A DNA stretch of 64,000 bases from Bryopsis sp. KO-2023 (taxonomy: Eukaryota; Chlorophyta; Ulvophyceae; Bryopsidales; Bryopsidaceae): assembly GCA_030272585.1 (NCBI GenBank), contig BSYQ01000010.1, positions 1,984,001 through 2,048,000 on the forward strand, written 5' to 3'. Each line of letters begins with the position of its first letter. Positions within the stretch are counted from its first letter, which is position 1. The notes under the pieces were generated by a model. That model searched no databases and was not told the origin of the DNA. It was given only the letters and a program-made list of their open reading frames with translations. Below are positions 53,527 to 64,000 of this stretch, piece after piece. Made by a program: the position numbers and the translations under genes.

Positions 53527-54297
53527 TTCGAAAGCTGGGAGCGCTGGATATTTTGTGCAAAAGAGTCGCGCAAGACCATATTTGAGGTATTGCGTGCTTT
53601 TCATTGGACACCCACATCCACATCAAGGATGCTCATTCCCATCATGCGAAGGGATGCTTCGTATGGCGTCGCCTCAGCACAACACACGAAGAAGCTGAAC
53701 GGACACAAGTACCTAGTAAAAGTGGTTGGCTCCTCAGGCAACATGTAATCATTGATTGATGGATTGGCTGGTTCTCTTCTGTTGGTGTGATGTAGATTCA
53801 ACAATGGAATTTCAACATTAAAATACACATGGTCACATTTGATTTTTACTGATAATTGTAATAGGAGAATATCTCTCCTACACAATGTAATTGATGTTTG
53901 TTTGTTTGTGATGTAGATCGTAGGGAGAACCTTTGCATTGTTGCGGCATTATAGGGGTGATGGCCTCTTTTTGCTTTATTGTAAAAATTGGTTTTTGGTT
54001 ATTGGGGGGGATTGATGTTTGTTTGTTTGTTTTGTTATTGGGGGGGGACCTCTTGGGTGGTGCTGTGCACCTGTACATACATGCATGGGAGCGATTTCTT
54101 AATGTACAAGCAAGCGAATGATGACGTGGACGCTGACGTTCGGTCAGTCTGACTATTCTTTCACGGGGCTTGGTGTGTGTGGCTGCAAACCCGTCTTGTG
54201 CGTGTGACCATCACTGGGACGGGGCGTTCCGCGGAAAAAGTGTGAACTACGGCTGTTGTAATGGGGTTCCTGACTCCAGCGCCTGTAGTTGACCAAG
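53527..54297. other. Divergent promoter region between secreted-protein gene and arrestin B
   Basis: No gene is seen. Two GTTTGTTTG-rich stretches and G-runs lie at 53890-54055. Confidence 0.45.
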
Positions 54298-55461
54298 ATG
54301 GTCAGGATCCATACCATCTCTGTTGACACCCCTGATATTTTCCCTGGCGGTGTCGTCGCTGGTCACGTCCTCCTCATAGCAGATGAGCAAATCCAAGCAC
54401 GGGCAGTTCGCCTGACCCTTGTGGGAAAGGAGAGGGTGCATATCACGCGACGGCGCAGTGGCAAGAGACGCCATGAGGAATATACCTTCCATTACCACGC
54501 CGAAAAGGAGATTATCAACGAGACTGTGACGCTGTTCGGATGGCCCGTAGGAGTCCAGGGAGGTCCAGTGTTCCTGGAGGCAGGTCGCCAATACTTTTTC
54601 CCGTTCACCTTCAAGATTCCGAGCTACTGCCTCCCTAGCTGCAAGCATAGTGCCAAAAAAAACATCAACTATCGACTCGAAAGCTGCGTCGACAGGCCGT
54701 GGAAGCTCGACTTCGAGTGCAAACAGTCGATACTGGTGCTTCCTAACGCTCACATGGCTCCCACCATTCCCAACTACTACAATGAACTGGAGCTGCGACA
54801 CTACCTGGCGGAGTGTTTCTGCTTTCGAAAAGGGTGTGTCAAGGTAAGGATCCAGCTGGAGAAGCCCGGGTACTGGTGGCTGGAAAACGTTCCCGTGGAG
54901 GTGGTCGTCGACAACTCGCTGTGCAGCGCGCTGATCAGAAGAGTCGGGGTTCAGTACTTGATCGTGTCGACGTACTTGGCGGATGGGAAAGTCGACACGT
55001 TCGAGCACGAGTTGGCTGGGACAGAGTTCTGTCTTCGGAACGGGCACATTCCTGCGAAGGCGGGGCCGGTTAGGCTCCGACACTTGTTCGACCACCAAGA
55101 TTTTGTGCTCGACCAGCGGTTTCCGACATCCACAATCCACGGAAAAATCACAACCCACAAGTTCGTCATTCGCGCGAACGTCGTGTACAAATTCGGAGGG
55201 TATGCCACAGAGCTCCCCATTTTTGCCGCGGATGGTCCTGCTAGGCCATCCGACCCCAACCAGTCCGTCATGGGTGGGATGGCTGTCGTTAATGTTGAGA
55301 AGCCACCAAAGGCGGACAAAACCTCAGTGGATGACTACGGATTTGGTTTACATTATCTTTCGCTGGATTCAGGGGACCCAGACTGTTGCACCCCGGGTTG
55401 CGCCTGGCCAGATGATGAGTCCCCAGTGTTTGAGAGGACAGGGGGATATGGTGTGGACTGA
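54298..55461 (+). CDS. Arrestin-domain protein, copy B
   Basis: A 387-aa single-exon paralog of 49410-50600. It has the same start (MVRIHTISVDTPDIFPGG), N domain with LPSCKHS..NINYRLESCVDRPW, C domain with YWWLENVPVEVVVDNS, and the end motif TTHKFVIRANVVYKFGGYATELPIF. The C-terminal tail (after about residue 320) diverges and has CCTPGC. An upstream ATG at 54289 adds three residues. It is probably an endocytic adaptor at membranes. The long minus-strand frame opposite it is a shadow. Confidence 0.9.
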   Translation: MVRIHTISVDTPDIFPGGVVAGHVLLIADEQIQARAVRLTLVGKERVHITRRRSGKRRHEEYTFHYHAEKEIINETVTLFGWPVGVQGGPVFLEAGRQYFFPFTFKIPSYCLPSCKHSAKKNINYRLESCVDRPWKLDFECKQSILVLPNAHMAPTIPNYYNELELRHYLAECFCFRKGCVKVRIQLEKPGYWWLENVPVEVVVDNSLCSALIRRVGVQYLIVSTYLADGKVDTFEHELAGTEFCLRNGHIPAKAGPVRLRHLFDHQDFVLDQRFPTSTIHGKITTHKFVIRANVVYKFGGYATELPIFAADGPARPSDPNQSVMGGMAVVNVEKPPKADKTSVDDYGFGLHYLSLDSGDPDCCTPGCAWPDDESPVFERTGGYGVD

Positions 55462-56220
55462 CTGAGGGAAATAGAAATGCCCTATTACTGACCCTGGCTG
55501 GTGGTGCGAGGTTTCACTCTGTGATCAAAGATAGGGGAGGTTCATGTTTGACGATTCTTTATCATGGGTTTTGGAATCTTTCATGGGTTTGGGATGGATT
55601 TTTTTGGGTGGTGTTGTGGAATAGGGAATAGGGAATATCTATCTATCTATCTATCTATATATATATATATATACAGATAGATAGATATTGTATTTATCAT
55701 TGATTGAAGTTCAATTATGAAGTTCATTTTTGCTTTCAAAGGGTGCTTGATAACATGGGGAATTTGGAAATCGGACAATTTTTTTTGTTTTGTGGTTTAT
55801 TGATTTGTCATTTTTATTTTTACTTTTGCTAGGATCAGTCAACATTCGCATTGTAGGAACATTATTTTTTTGTAATTGAGATTTTGCAATTGGTGGATGT
55901 GCAACTGGTCGATTTAGAGCAGAGAATTAGTTTCGACAGCTGTCCAGGAAGAAATGCTCGCCATTTCTCCCCCCCCCCCCAAAAAAAATAAATACACATT
56001 CAACAAAAAAAAGGGACAGGAAAGATGATTTTTTTACTTTTATTTTTCCAGCTCCAGAGAATCGCACGGGTGTTTTTCAAGGGAGGTATACGAACCTTAG
56101 ATATGTACGGTGATGAGGTGACAAAAGATTGAGAAAGATACGACAACTTGACCAGATGCTGTCGGGACCTTCTACATTCCATGCACTCAGGAGAAAATTC
56201 CTACAGGATCCTTTCTCAAA
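55462..56220. other. 3' flank of arrestin B with microsatellite, no gene seen
   Basis: It contains the ATCT/AT/AGAT microsatellite (about 55637-55688) and a C-run at 55970-55980. Confidence 0.5.
55637..55688. repeat. Palindromic microsatellite (ATCT)n(AT)n(AGAT)n
   Basis: An ATCT array runs into AT repeats and then AGAT repeats, so the whole tract is self-complementary. Confidence 0.85.
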
Positions 56221-56224
56221 AGTT

Positions 56225-56770
56225 ATCCAAACACCAAGGGGAACATCAAGTGACTCCGATCAAACGTTTCGTCTTTTCAAACTCCTCCCAGCTATGAACC
56301 ATCAGTTGAAGGGCTGCAGAATCGTTCCTCCATCAATCCAGCATCTAATTCTCTGTCCATGTGGTTGTATTTTTCACCAGCCCACTTGCCCAGTAAAAAA
56401 CATGCTTTACGTTTTTGCATGTCTTGTATTGCCCTGCCTCTCTGAAGCTTGCCCACTTCCAGGGTCTTACACTTTTCGATCAGTTGTTCTACATTTTGAA
56501 AAGAAATCAACCCATCAACCCATCAAACTGTGACTTATTGGTACAGTTCGAAGTTCTCGATCCGTTTGGGAGAGCAATGTAGTTGGTTGTGACAGAGTCT
56601 GTAAAATCCTCAGGGCTTGGGTGGTCGACATGGGCACCATTTCTGCGAATGATTTGAAACCTGGAGCTCTCTTGAACACGGGAGGGGTACGACTCACACA
56701 GAGTAACAGAGGAAGTATGTCTGCTCACCGAAGGGTGCTTTCTTTGAAGCCTTAAGAAGACGTTTCTTTT
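56225..56770 (-). pseudogene. Possible remnant of an unidentified minus-strand gene
   Basis: Protein-like stretches occur on the minus strand around 56760-56515 (ALRILQTLSQPTTLL) and 56480-56290 (EQLIEKCKTLEVGKLQRGRA...), then EEFEKTKRLIGV in a shifted frame near 56270. They could be exons of one gene, but the frames do not join without extra assumptions. A decayed or mis-spliced gene is plausible. No family is recognised. Confidence 0.25.
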
Positions 56771-57648
56771 TTTATATCTTTTTCCTTCCCATCTTTGTAT
56801 AAAAATATCCCCCCCCCCCCCCAGAAAAACGACAAATCCCCAACCAACGAAAAACAGACAAAAGAAAAACAAAAACAAGATTTCCAAATCCCAATCGTCG
56901 ATTGGAAATCATGTCCAAACTGCCCCACTCTCTCTAAGACACTCGGATAAAAGTTCAACTCCACTCTGCTGTCTCTCTCACTCTTTTTCTTTTTTTTTTT
57001 TCTCCCTCGACAGTTGAAATATATCTGGAGGAGAACAGCTCCCCCCCCAAATTAATGATCAATGGCCAGGAGAGGGGAAAAAAACAGAACTCACAGGAAC
57101 GAATAACGAATGTGCACAAAGAAAACAAAAAATGAACTGTCGACGTTCCAGCGAGGTTGCCCCTGCCGACAAGAATCCCCCAAATCCCGTTTTGTCAAAT
57201 ATATTTAGACACTGCCGAACAATTTAGGAGCTCTGCGAAAAAAAAAACAAAAAACAGAATCATTCATTAGCATCAATTTATACCTATATATATGTGTATA
57301 TATTTATTCAGTTTGACTTGGTTTAATTATTGTAATTCTTATCATGTTGTGATTATTCCTTTTTTTCTTATTTACCCTTTTTTTTCCTTTTTTTTTTTGG
57401 GGGGGGGGAGGGGGTGACAGTTGGTATCTCCAACCCACCCAAAATCAATAAAAAATTAATTGTAAGAAAATTCGCTTGTGACAATAATATTCCTCTCAAC
57501 AAAACACAAACCAGCGTTAAAAAGAAAGAAAGAAAATCATACAGAATCTATTCAGTCGGAGACTTCTCCATGTCGACAGGAATGAGGAATTATTTCAACA
57601 AAAAATATGCATGTTTTTACACACATGCTAATTATTAATGCTTGTTTT
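56771..57648. other. Intergenic, homopolymer-rich, no gene seen
   Basis: C-runs (56810-56822), T-runs and a G-run (57400-57412) dominate. No coding signal is seen. Confidence 0.5.
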
Positions 57649-59010
57649 CTATTTTTTGAATACCTTGGTGAATCCGAGGTCGTGCTCATCAGCATATCGC
57701 TCCATGAATCGCATGAACCGGTCCCACTCAAAGGCAGATTTCATGGTGTACTGTGCCTCGATCTTGTCAGGCTTTCCATTAATAAACTTTGCCTGGACAT
57801 TCACGGTGTTAAGCACACCCTCGTCGTCGACCAGGTACAACCTGCAAATTACCAGCAAATTTATCATTGATTAACCCCCCCAAAAAAATTAAGATAAATC
57901 AAACACAGTGCCCTTGCTTGCCATGCGACGTTTCGTATCACAAAAGGAAGCACCTTCTGGTGCCAGCGATAAAAATGTAAATCCCGATTGCTAATTTATC
58001 TTCTTTTTCTTTTTTGAAAGAAAAGCACCCATAAAAATTTCAACTCAGAACCAGATGTTTGTGGGGGGAACAGCAAAAAAAGCGACGATAAATAATCAGC
58101 ACTCCTAGAATACCACACAGAAAAAAAATCGTCTTTCTGCTTACCCAGTGATATCGCCCATTTCGCTGGAGGCCTCAAACACGTTTGGGTTTTGGAAAGT
58201 GAAGAAGGCAGTTCCGTTGGACCCATCCTTGGACCTGGTGAGTCTGACATCAGGGACGCAGGGCTCTTCCACACCTCGGATGAATTCCATGCCAGTTTTC
58301 ATGGAAACCACCCTGCGAGTTCTCTGGGCACCGATCGCCCGAGGCACTCGCAGACCTGAGAAAAAAAAAACAGAATCAGTTTTGAATGTCCGAGAAAATC
58401 TGGATAGGAAGCTTCCATTAACCTTCTTTGTGGGTATTTTTATTTCCAAATAATAATAAAAAAATTGTTGTTGTTGTTGTGAAAGTTGGACAGAGGGAAA
58501 GACACTTGTAAGAAACCATTTTGTTTAATTTTTTGGGGGGTTCCCCCCCCCTTTATGACAAAAGGTTTTGGGGGTGGGAAGGAACTGCCTATTGCTAGCA
58601 AAAAAAAAGTCCTGTGGGACTTCTTCATAAGGACTTCTCTGAAAATGCTAGGCTTTCTCAGACAAAGGGCCCTTGGCAGTCACCTGTGGGTTGCCTGGAA
58701 GACAAACACCTCGAACCTAGAAAACACAACTCTTTCTTAGACCAAGAATTATTGTCAAACGAAAACCAAAAAAAAAAAAGCGCCACCCTGAAAATCATAT
58801 GGCAACTTGAAACTCCGAGTCCAAGGAAAGAAAAGAAGCCTGGGTTGATCAGCGCAAAGCCCACCGCCGCAAACGTGGCGATGGCGGCGCGAAATCTATT
58901 TCCAGAACGGGCGTTCGTCTGGAAAGCGGCAAAGAGCAGGGAAAAGAGGAAGAAATAGGTCGGGAGATCGAAACCACACCTGCTCCGTTGGCGACGAGTC
59001 GAGAGTTCAT
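57649..59010 (-). CDS. psb28: Photosystem II assembly factor Psb28, plastid precursor
   Basis: Exons 59010-58980, 58355-58145 and 57841-57649 are in consistent phase (31, 211 and 193 nt), giving 144 aa. Psb28 binds PSII assembly intermediates at the stromal side of thylakoids, near CP47. Conserved segments are [50 protein letters not shown] and [18 protein letters not shown]. The first about 30 residues ([11 protein letters not shown]..., Arg/Ser/Val-rich) are a plausible transit peptide. Exons 2 and 3 are certain. The 31-nt first exon is inferred from phase, an ATG and a CAG/GTGTGG donor. Intron 1 is 624 nt. Confidence 0.9.
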
Positions 59011-60336
59011 TTTTGGTAAAGGTTTCGGGGAAGATGGCAACGGAAACGATGTTTTTTTTTTCACGTTGGGTGCGCGAGGTGCAAAACGGAGGAAAGCGGT
59101 TTGTGGAGCGATTCGCTTCGAAAGCCCCAGTACATCTTTTTCGCTTTGCCACGAATTATCACGTGCTACAAAACGCATGTGACTTTTTTGTGCTTTCCTG
59201 CTCTTTTTCTCTGGCAATGTCGACAGTGAGTGTTGTGATCCGAATTTTCTTCCCTGTTTGGTTTTGAGGGAGAGAGCCAGCGCCTCCCCAGGCGTTTGTA
59301 TTTTTCTGGCATTAGGGGGTGGGGGGGTGAGGACCTCTTTTTTCCCCGTTTTTTTTTTGGCATTGGAATTATTTGCCCCTCAGGCGACAGTGCAATCATT
59401 GATTGATCGATTGGTTGGTTCGGACTCAAAACTTGTGAGAGTTTTTTTTTGGACTTTCCAAGCAAGCATCAGAAAAAGAAAAAAGAAAAGCAAGCTTCAG
59501 AATACGTTTCCAGAACATCACAAAACAAAAGGACATGGTGTTTGTTTATATGTTCTTGTCAAATATGATGTTGCGGAATGGGGAATCGCTCAGTTTTGCC
59601 CTTGGATTTTTTAACGGTGTTGAGGGGGGGGAGGGGGGGGAGCGGAAACAGTGAAGTGCTGGGCCGCCACCTCAAAGATCACAACCCACCCACTGGACCG
59701 ACCCCAGCCTTGAACTTTGGCGTGGAGAGCCAGAAACTGTAAAATTTCGCATCCAAGGTGCCGCCCGCCTTGATGGGGTTGTAGACACGATGGGCAGTCC
59801 CTTCATGCGATCTTTTGTCGCAGCAAGCACGTGAAACCCAAACCGCACAAGGCTCGCCGATTGGCTGTGGTTGTCTCGCTTCTGTTAGATTTGAGAACTT
59901 AGAGAGATTTACTTGAAGCATCTGTTACAGGGCGGCGCCGTGGTAACGAATATTAGGCCGCCCCTCCCCCCTGCGTGGCTCGGTTGACTTCTTTCAGCAC
60001 GACAGAAAAAGCTCTCTTTCTCTGCTCCCAGAAGGATATTTTTTTTCAGCTCGCATTGAGCGTTTCTAAGTCTTTTATTCATCGATCTGGTGGGTTGGCC
60101 CGGGTGCCGTGTGCATGTGTGCTGTGAGCATCGTTTTGGATTCTTCCCACCCCGCGAGTCGTGGCGTGTTTCCGTGAAAGCCGTCTCGTTTGGGGGTTGG
60201 GTGGGACGATCCCAGTTGGTTGGGTGGTCTGAAACCTCGCGCGTGGATTCTGACGTTTCCCAACAGTTTGTCGATCATTTTTGCGGCGGAATCGTGTGTG
60301 GTGAGCTCGTGGGATTGCGATCGCAGGGAGCTCAGG
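59011..60336. other. Divergent promoter region of psb28 and the RING gene
   Basis: A minus-strand frame (59921-59679) is protein-like at its end (KFYSFWLSTPKFKAG) but isolated. G-runs lie at 59625-59640. No gene was accepted. Confidence 0.4.
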
Positions 60337-61587
60337 ATGTGGAACGGATTTCCTGTGGTGACGGGGTGCACGCACGACATTGCCGAGGGCGGAGCGTTTA
60401 TGCCCTCGGGGCAAGATCGCCGACACCGATCCGAGGAGGGAGGCCCAGCATCAAGGGTGAGCGGCTTTCGCGCGCTTGGATAAAAAATCTCGGTTTCGTT
60501 TTCTTACCTAATGGAGAAAGAAATGGCATTCTAGTTGCTGTTGGATTCCGTCAGCAATGGCTTCGTTCTTGTGTAAAAAGTGTGCTGTCCGTATTTTCTT
60601 AAGGGGTTTCTCAATTTCTTGCCCCAAGGAGGAATTTTTGCAAGAAAATTTAGTTCAAGAATTTCTCTGAACCGTTTTCTCTCTTTTCGTCTGTGTGTGT
60701 GACTTTGTGGTTGTTTTTCACCCCTTTTTTTGTCAATTTTGTTTATTTTTTCAGAGGGTGCAGTATGTACAGCCCGGTTCCGTTTGCTCCGAAATCTGCA
60801 CCGCTCTGGAATGTCAGAAAGATCAGCTGAACAGAAAGGAGGAGGAGCTGAGGCTGGCAGAGCGCGCTTGCAAGAATGCCTTGGAGAAAATCCAAAAGGA
60901 GCAGGACACCTGGATCGAGAAAATGGAGATCGTTCGCAAGCGATTGAAGGCGGCCGATGAGAAAAAAAGGGAGGCCAAAATGATGCTGAAGCTTCATGAA
61001 ACCTTGGAAAAATCCGGGGAACTTCTGGGGACTATGAGGTGTCAGTTTGCTTGTGTGTTTATGCTGGGTTCTATTCTGTGGCACGGAGTCTTGAGCTTCC
61101 CTTAGCTTCCCTTTTTTCTCCTTTTCTTCCCCTTTTTTCCTTCTTTTTCCCCCCTTTTTTTTTTTGAAACGCAGAGAGTGTCGAATATCTGATCTCGAAT
61201 GTGTTCCCCAACGTTACTTATTATTTCATTTTTTTTCCTTTTCGTTTTTGATGGTTTGCTCTGTGGACCCCCCCCCCCCCCCCCTGGATGGGAGAATGAT
61301 GCAAACTGTCTTGTCATTGATAGGACTGTGGAGAGAATTATTGCAGAAGGTCCATCCTCTGGTGCCAGGACCAGATCGGGGGAGGTAGCCAGATCGACGC
61401 CAGGCATAAGACATGCCCTGGTGAGGTGGTCGAATTTCTGCTGTTCAGAAGAGCAGAACAGTCTCCTCAATGGATCAAGGGAGAAAACTTCCACCTTGAT
61501 TCAGGGGGCAATCCTACATTTACCTCTTTTTTTGCCTATTCTTGTTTAATTCTAAATCGTTCATAATCTTAGTACAGCCAAAAAAAA

Positions 61588-61659
<72 letters not shown>

Positions 61660-62105
61660 CAGATTGAAAGAAGGAAACCATGTCTAATTCTCTCCAGCAT
61701 AGTGAAAGTATTGGTGAGAATTTCACCCTGCAGTTTTGTTTTTTTTTTTTTCCCCCGGGAGCTTTTCATCAAACGATCAAGTGTTCATTGAATCAGGAAA
61801 TTTCCGAACTGGAAGCACAACGGGAGGGGGGGAAAGAGCCAGAAGGAGAAGCAACCGGCAACGAAGTCGAACGCTTCGACTATAGCGACACGAAAGAGTG
61901 TGTGACGTGCAATTCGGACTTCAGCACGGAGAGTTTCATATTGATCAAACCGAAGGAGAGATGCCGCCACCTCATCCGACCCTGCGGCCACATTATCTGC
62001 GGCAAGTGTGCTCGACAGGTGTGGAGCACCACCAAGAGGTGCCCTGTGTGCTCGGGGGAAATGATGAAAAAACCCAAAATTTTCCGCCCTCCCAGATACC
62101 AGTGA
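60337..62105 (+). CDS. Coiled-coil protein with C-terminal RING finger (multi-exon, middle unresolved)
   Basis: Exon 1 is 60337-60456 and exon 2 60755-61038 (a long Lys/Glu coiled coil, NRKEEELRLAERACKNALEK). The final exon, 61797-62105, has a RING finger: CVTCNSDF, then C in KERC, RPCGHIICGKC and CPVC. Between 61177 and 61450 one or two further exons are likely, but all frames are open there and I could not fix them. RING plus coiled coil suggests a ubiquitin E3 ligase. The RING lies 20 residues from the C-terminus (KIFRPPRYQ). An in-frame ATG at 60190 is an alternative start. Confidence 0.65.
61591..61659 (+). repeat. (AAAG)n microsatellite in RING-gene intron
   Basis: About 17 tandem GAAA units lie between the middle exons and the last exon. 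Confidence 0.9.
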
Positions 62106-64000
62106 TTAAAACAAGGGAAGAGAAAAAAGGAAAAAAAAACCAAAAAACAAAAGAGAAAAATGCCCCCGTTTTTTCCGGTTTTTCGTTGTTTTTTTGTTGT
62201 TTTTTTTTTCCGGTAAAAGAGAGAGATTAAGAAATTGAGATTTCATGGCACAATGAGATTGTGCATGTGGGTTCATTATGAGAATGAATTTGGGGGGTTG
62301 GGGTAGGGATGGGTTGTGACTGTGCGTCAGGTGGTTTTTCTATAAATAGATATGAATATAAGTATAGGTGTGGGGGCAAAATGTGAAAAAACGTATTATG
62401 TGCTCTGTTTGGCTGATTTGTGAAACGAAGATATATTTGAGTTGGGCGTTCGTCTTTTTTTTCCCCTTTTTTTCTTTTGGAGGGTAAAAAAAAAAAAAGA
62501 AAAAAAAGGGGGAATTGGGAGGAAGTCCACAAGAATGTTTTTCAAGAATGCATCTTTAATCAAAAAAAAAAAGAAAGGGAGTGGGAAGAAGAAACAAAAA
62601 AATGAGCAGTGTTCGTTAAGTTCGATCAGAGCAAAAAAAAAAAAAGTGGTTTTATCATAAAAAAAATTGAAGAGAATTTTTCAAGGCCTTCAAAGAAAAA
62701 AAAAAAAGAAAAAAAGGTGAACAAGAGCCGAAAAGAAAGTTAAAAAAAAAAAAGAAAGAAAAAATCTGTTGGACACAGTGAGAGAGAAAATGGAAAAAAA
62801 CAGTTGAAAAAAAAATATGGAAAATATGGAAAAGAAAAAGAAATGGCTGCCTGGACTGAATTATCTATCATTTTGGGGGTTTATTTATATATATATATAT
62901 ACATATATGTGCATACACATAGCAATATCAAGAATGAGTGTTTTTTTAATTGCATTTGATGCTTTTGTTTTCGACATGTTTCTATTTGGGGTTATTTTTT
63001 GGGGATGTTTTGTTGTTTTTTTCTTTACCCTTTACCCTTTCCTCTCTTGGGAGGGAAATGCAGGGGTGGAGGGCAAGAAAAAAAAAGAAAAAGAACAAGA
63101 AGACTACATTGAGTGTTTTTTTTTTGTGTTTGTTGGCATGGTGAAATTTCAGCCACAGCCGAAAGTTACTTCGAAAGTTACTTTTTTTGGGGGGAAAAAA
63201 AACAAGAAGGGAAAAAAAAAAATGGGAGTTTATGAGGGCAACGATCGTTTTATTAGGAAATAATGCAATGTTTCGGAGAAAAGGGGGGGGGGGGGGGGAG
63301 AGAGAGTCTGTGGCAAAAAATTATGTAAACCCGTTTGCCCGTTCCCCCCCCCCCCCCCCCTTCCTTTACGAAAAGCGATTTCCTGTTTCTTGAAACCTTT
63401 CGTTTGTGTGTGTGTTTTTTGGAGAAATAATTTTTGTTTTTTCCTTTTTTTTTTTAAGAGGGGGGTGGTTTTTGGCAATGTTGGGGAATGGGCTTGTCAT
63501 TTGTTGGGTTGATGAAGAAATTATGCTGCATTTGAAAACAATGGGGTGATTTTTTTTTCTTTATTGAGCAACCTTTTTTTTGGGAGGTTGCTTTTTTTTG
63601 ACAGATATATCTGTATATATTTACGTTTTATTTTTTGGGGCGGGAGTTTTATTGTTACTTTACGAGGATGGTTCAGTTCAATCTTGCTTACCGAAAAACA
63701 AGTGCTTCTGTGTGCCGGTTTTTCCCTCTTTTTTTTTTTGGAATTTATCGGTGTTTTCTTCAAATATGATTTGCATCGTGGTCCAAAAAAAAAAAATCAA
63801 GGGAAGGCATCAGATTAAAAAAAAAAAAAAGGAAGTGGTGCTGCCCTTTAAAAAAACAAGAACGTATCCAGTTACTGGGATGTTTCTTTTTTTTTTTTTT
63901 TACTGGGTGTGTTTTTAATTGCATGTAAGGGGTTTGGAAAGGAAAAAAAAACCGCTAGCCCTGTTGTTTTTATCACAACTGTTTATAAAACAAAACAGGG
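62106..64000. other. Homopolymer-rich 3' region, no gene seen
   Basis: Dense A, T, G and C runs, for example at 63281-63298 (G) and 63343-63360 (C). No frame shows protein character. The window ends without a further gene. Confidence 0.5.

Noticed and set aside
54247..55158. 303-codon minus-strand open frame opposite arrestin B
   Set aside because: It is a shadow of a well-supported arrestin gene; its composition (Arg/Val/Leu/Gln) is typical of antisense frames, and it has no domain.

Overview
Kind of organism. This is nuclear DNA of a green alga (Viridiplantae) with motile cilia. The evidence is a gene for photosystem I subunit PsaH (known from the green lineage), a spliced rbcS with simple plastid transit peptide and the long chlorophyte-type loop, a spliced psb28, and two spliced genes for DRC4/GAS8, a dynein regulatory complex subunit of motile axonemes. 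Introns are GT-AG. The transit peptides lack an ER signal, which argues for a primary plastid. A prasinophyte-like alga or an early streptophyte flagellate are both possible; I cannot name the species.

Layout. (1) 1-16.2 kb is a stack of transposable elements. On the minus strand lies a DIRS-like retroelement (gag 16213-15491, RT 9280-8564). A Ty3/gypsy chromovirus (window start to 8563) sits in its RT, and a complete autonomous hAT transposon (9281-15168) sits between gag and RT. The chromovirus protease is itself split by a non-autonomous relative of that hAT (1730-2754). The boundaries are exact: 8-bp target duplications and matching inverted repeats for the hATs, and a TG..CA LTR whose last base coincides with the point where the RT frame stops. 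(2) 17.3-35.1 kb is gene-rich: two EgtD-like histidine methyltransferase paralogs, tandem DRC4 genes, a hypothetical membrane protein gene, psaH and rbcS. (3) 36.3-45.9 kb holds two nested LTR elements. The outer one has 164-bp LTRs and encodes an integrase but no reverse transcriptase. The inner one has 194-bp LTRs, encodes gag-PR-RT-RH-IN and is interrupted by a second hAT-type MITE. (4) 46-64 kb holds an interferon-inducible IFI6/IFI27-like gene and its decayed partial copy, two arrestin-domain genes flanking an oppositely oriented gene for a secreted Cys- and Gly-rich protein, psb28, and a coiled-coil RING-finger gene. Non-coding DNA here is full of homopolymer runs.

How the parts relate. 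psaH, rbcS and psb28 feed plastid photosynthesis, but they are separate genes and no operon logic applies. The DRC4, EgtD-like and arrestin pairs are local duplications, so segmental duplication and transposition have both shaped the window. The least ordinary items are a RING-like coiled-coil ORF downstream of pol in the chromovirus, a spliced opposite-strand passenger gene inside the hAT element, an integrase-only LTR element, two MITE families with tRNA-like modules at their centres, and an IFI27-like algal protein with a Cys-bearing repeat tail.
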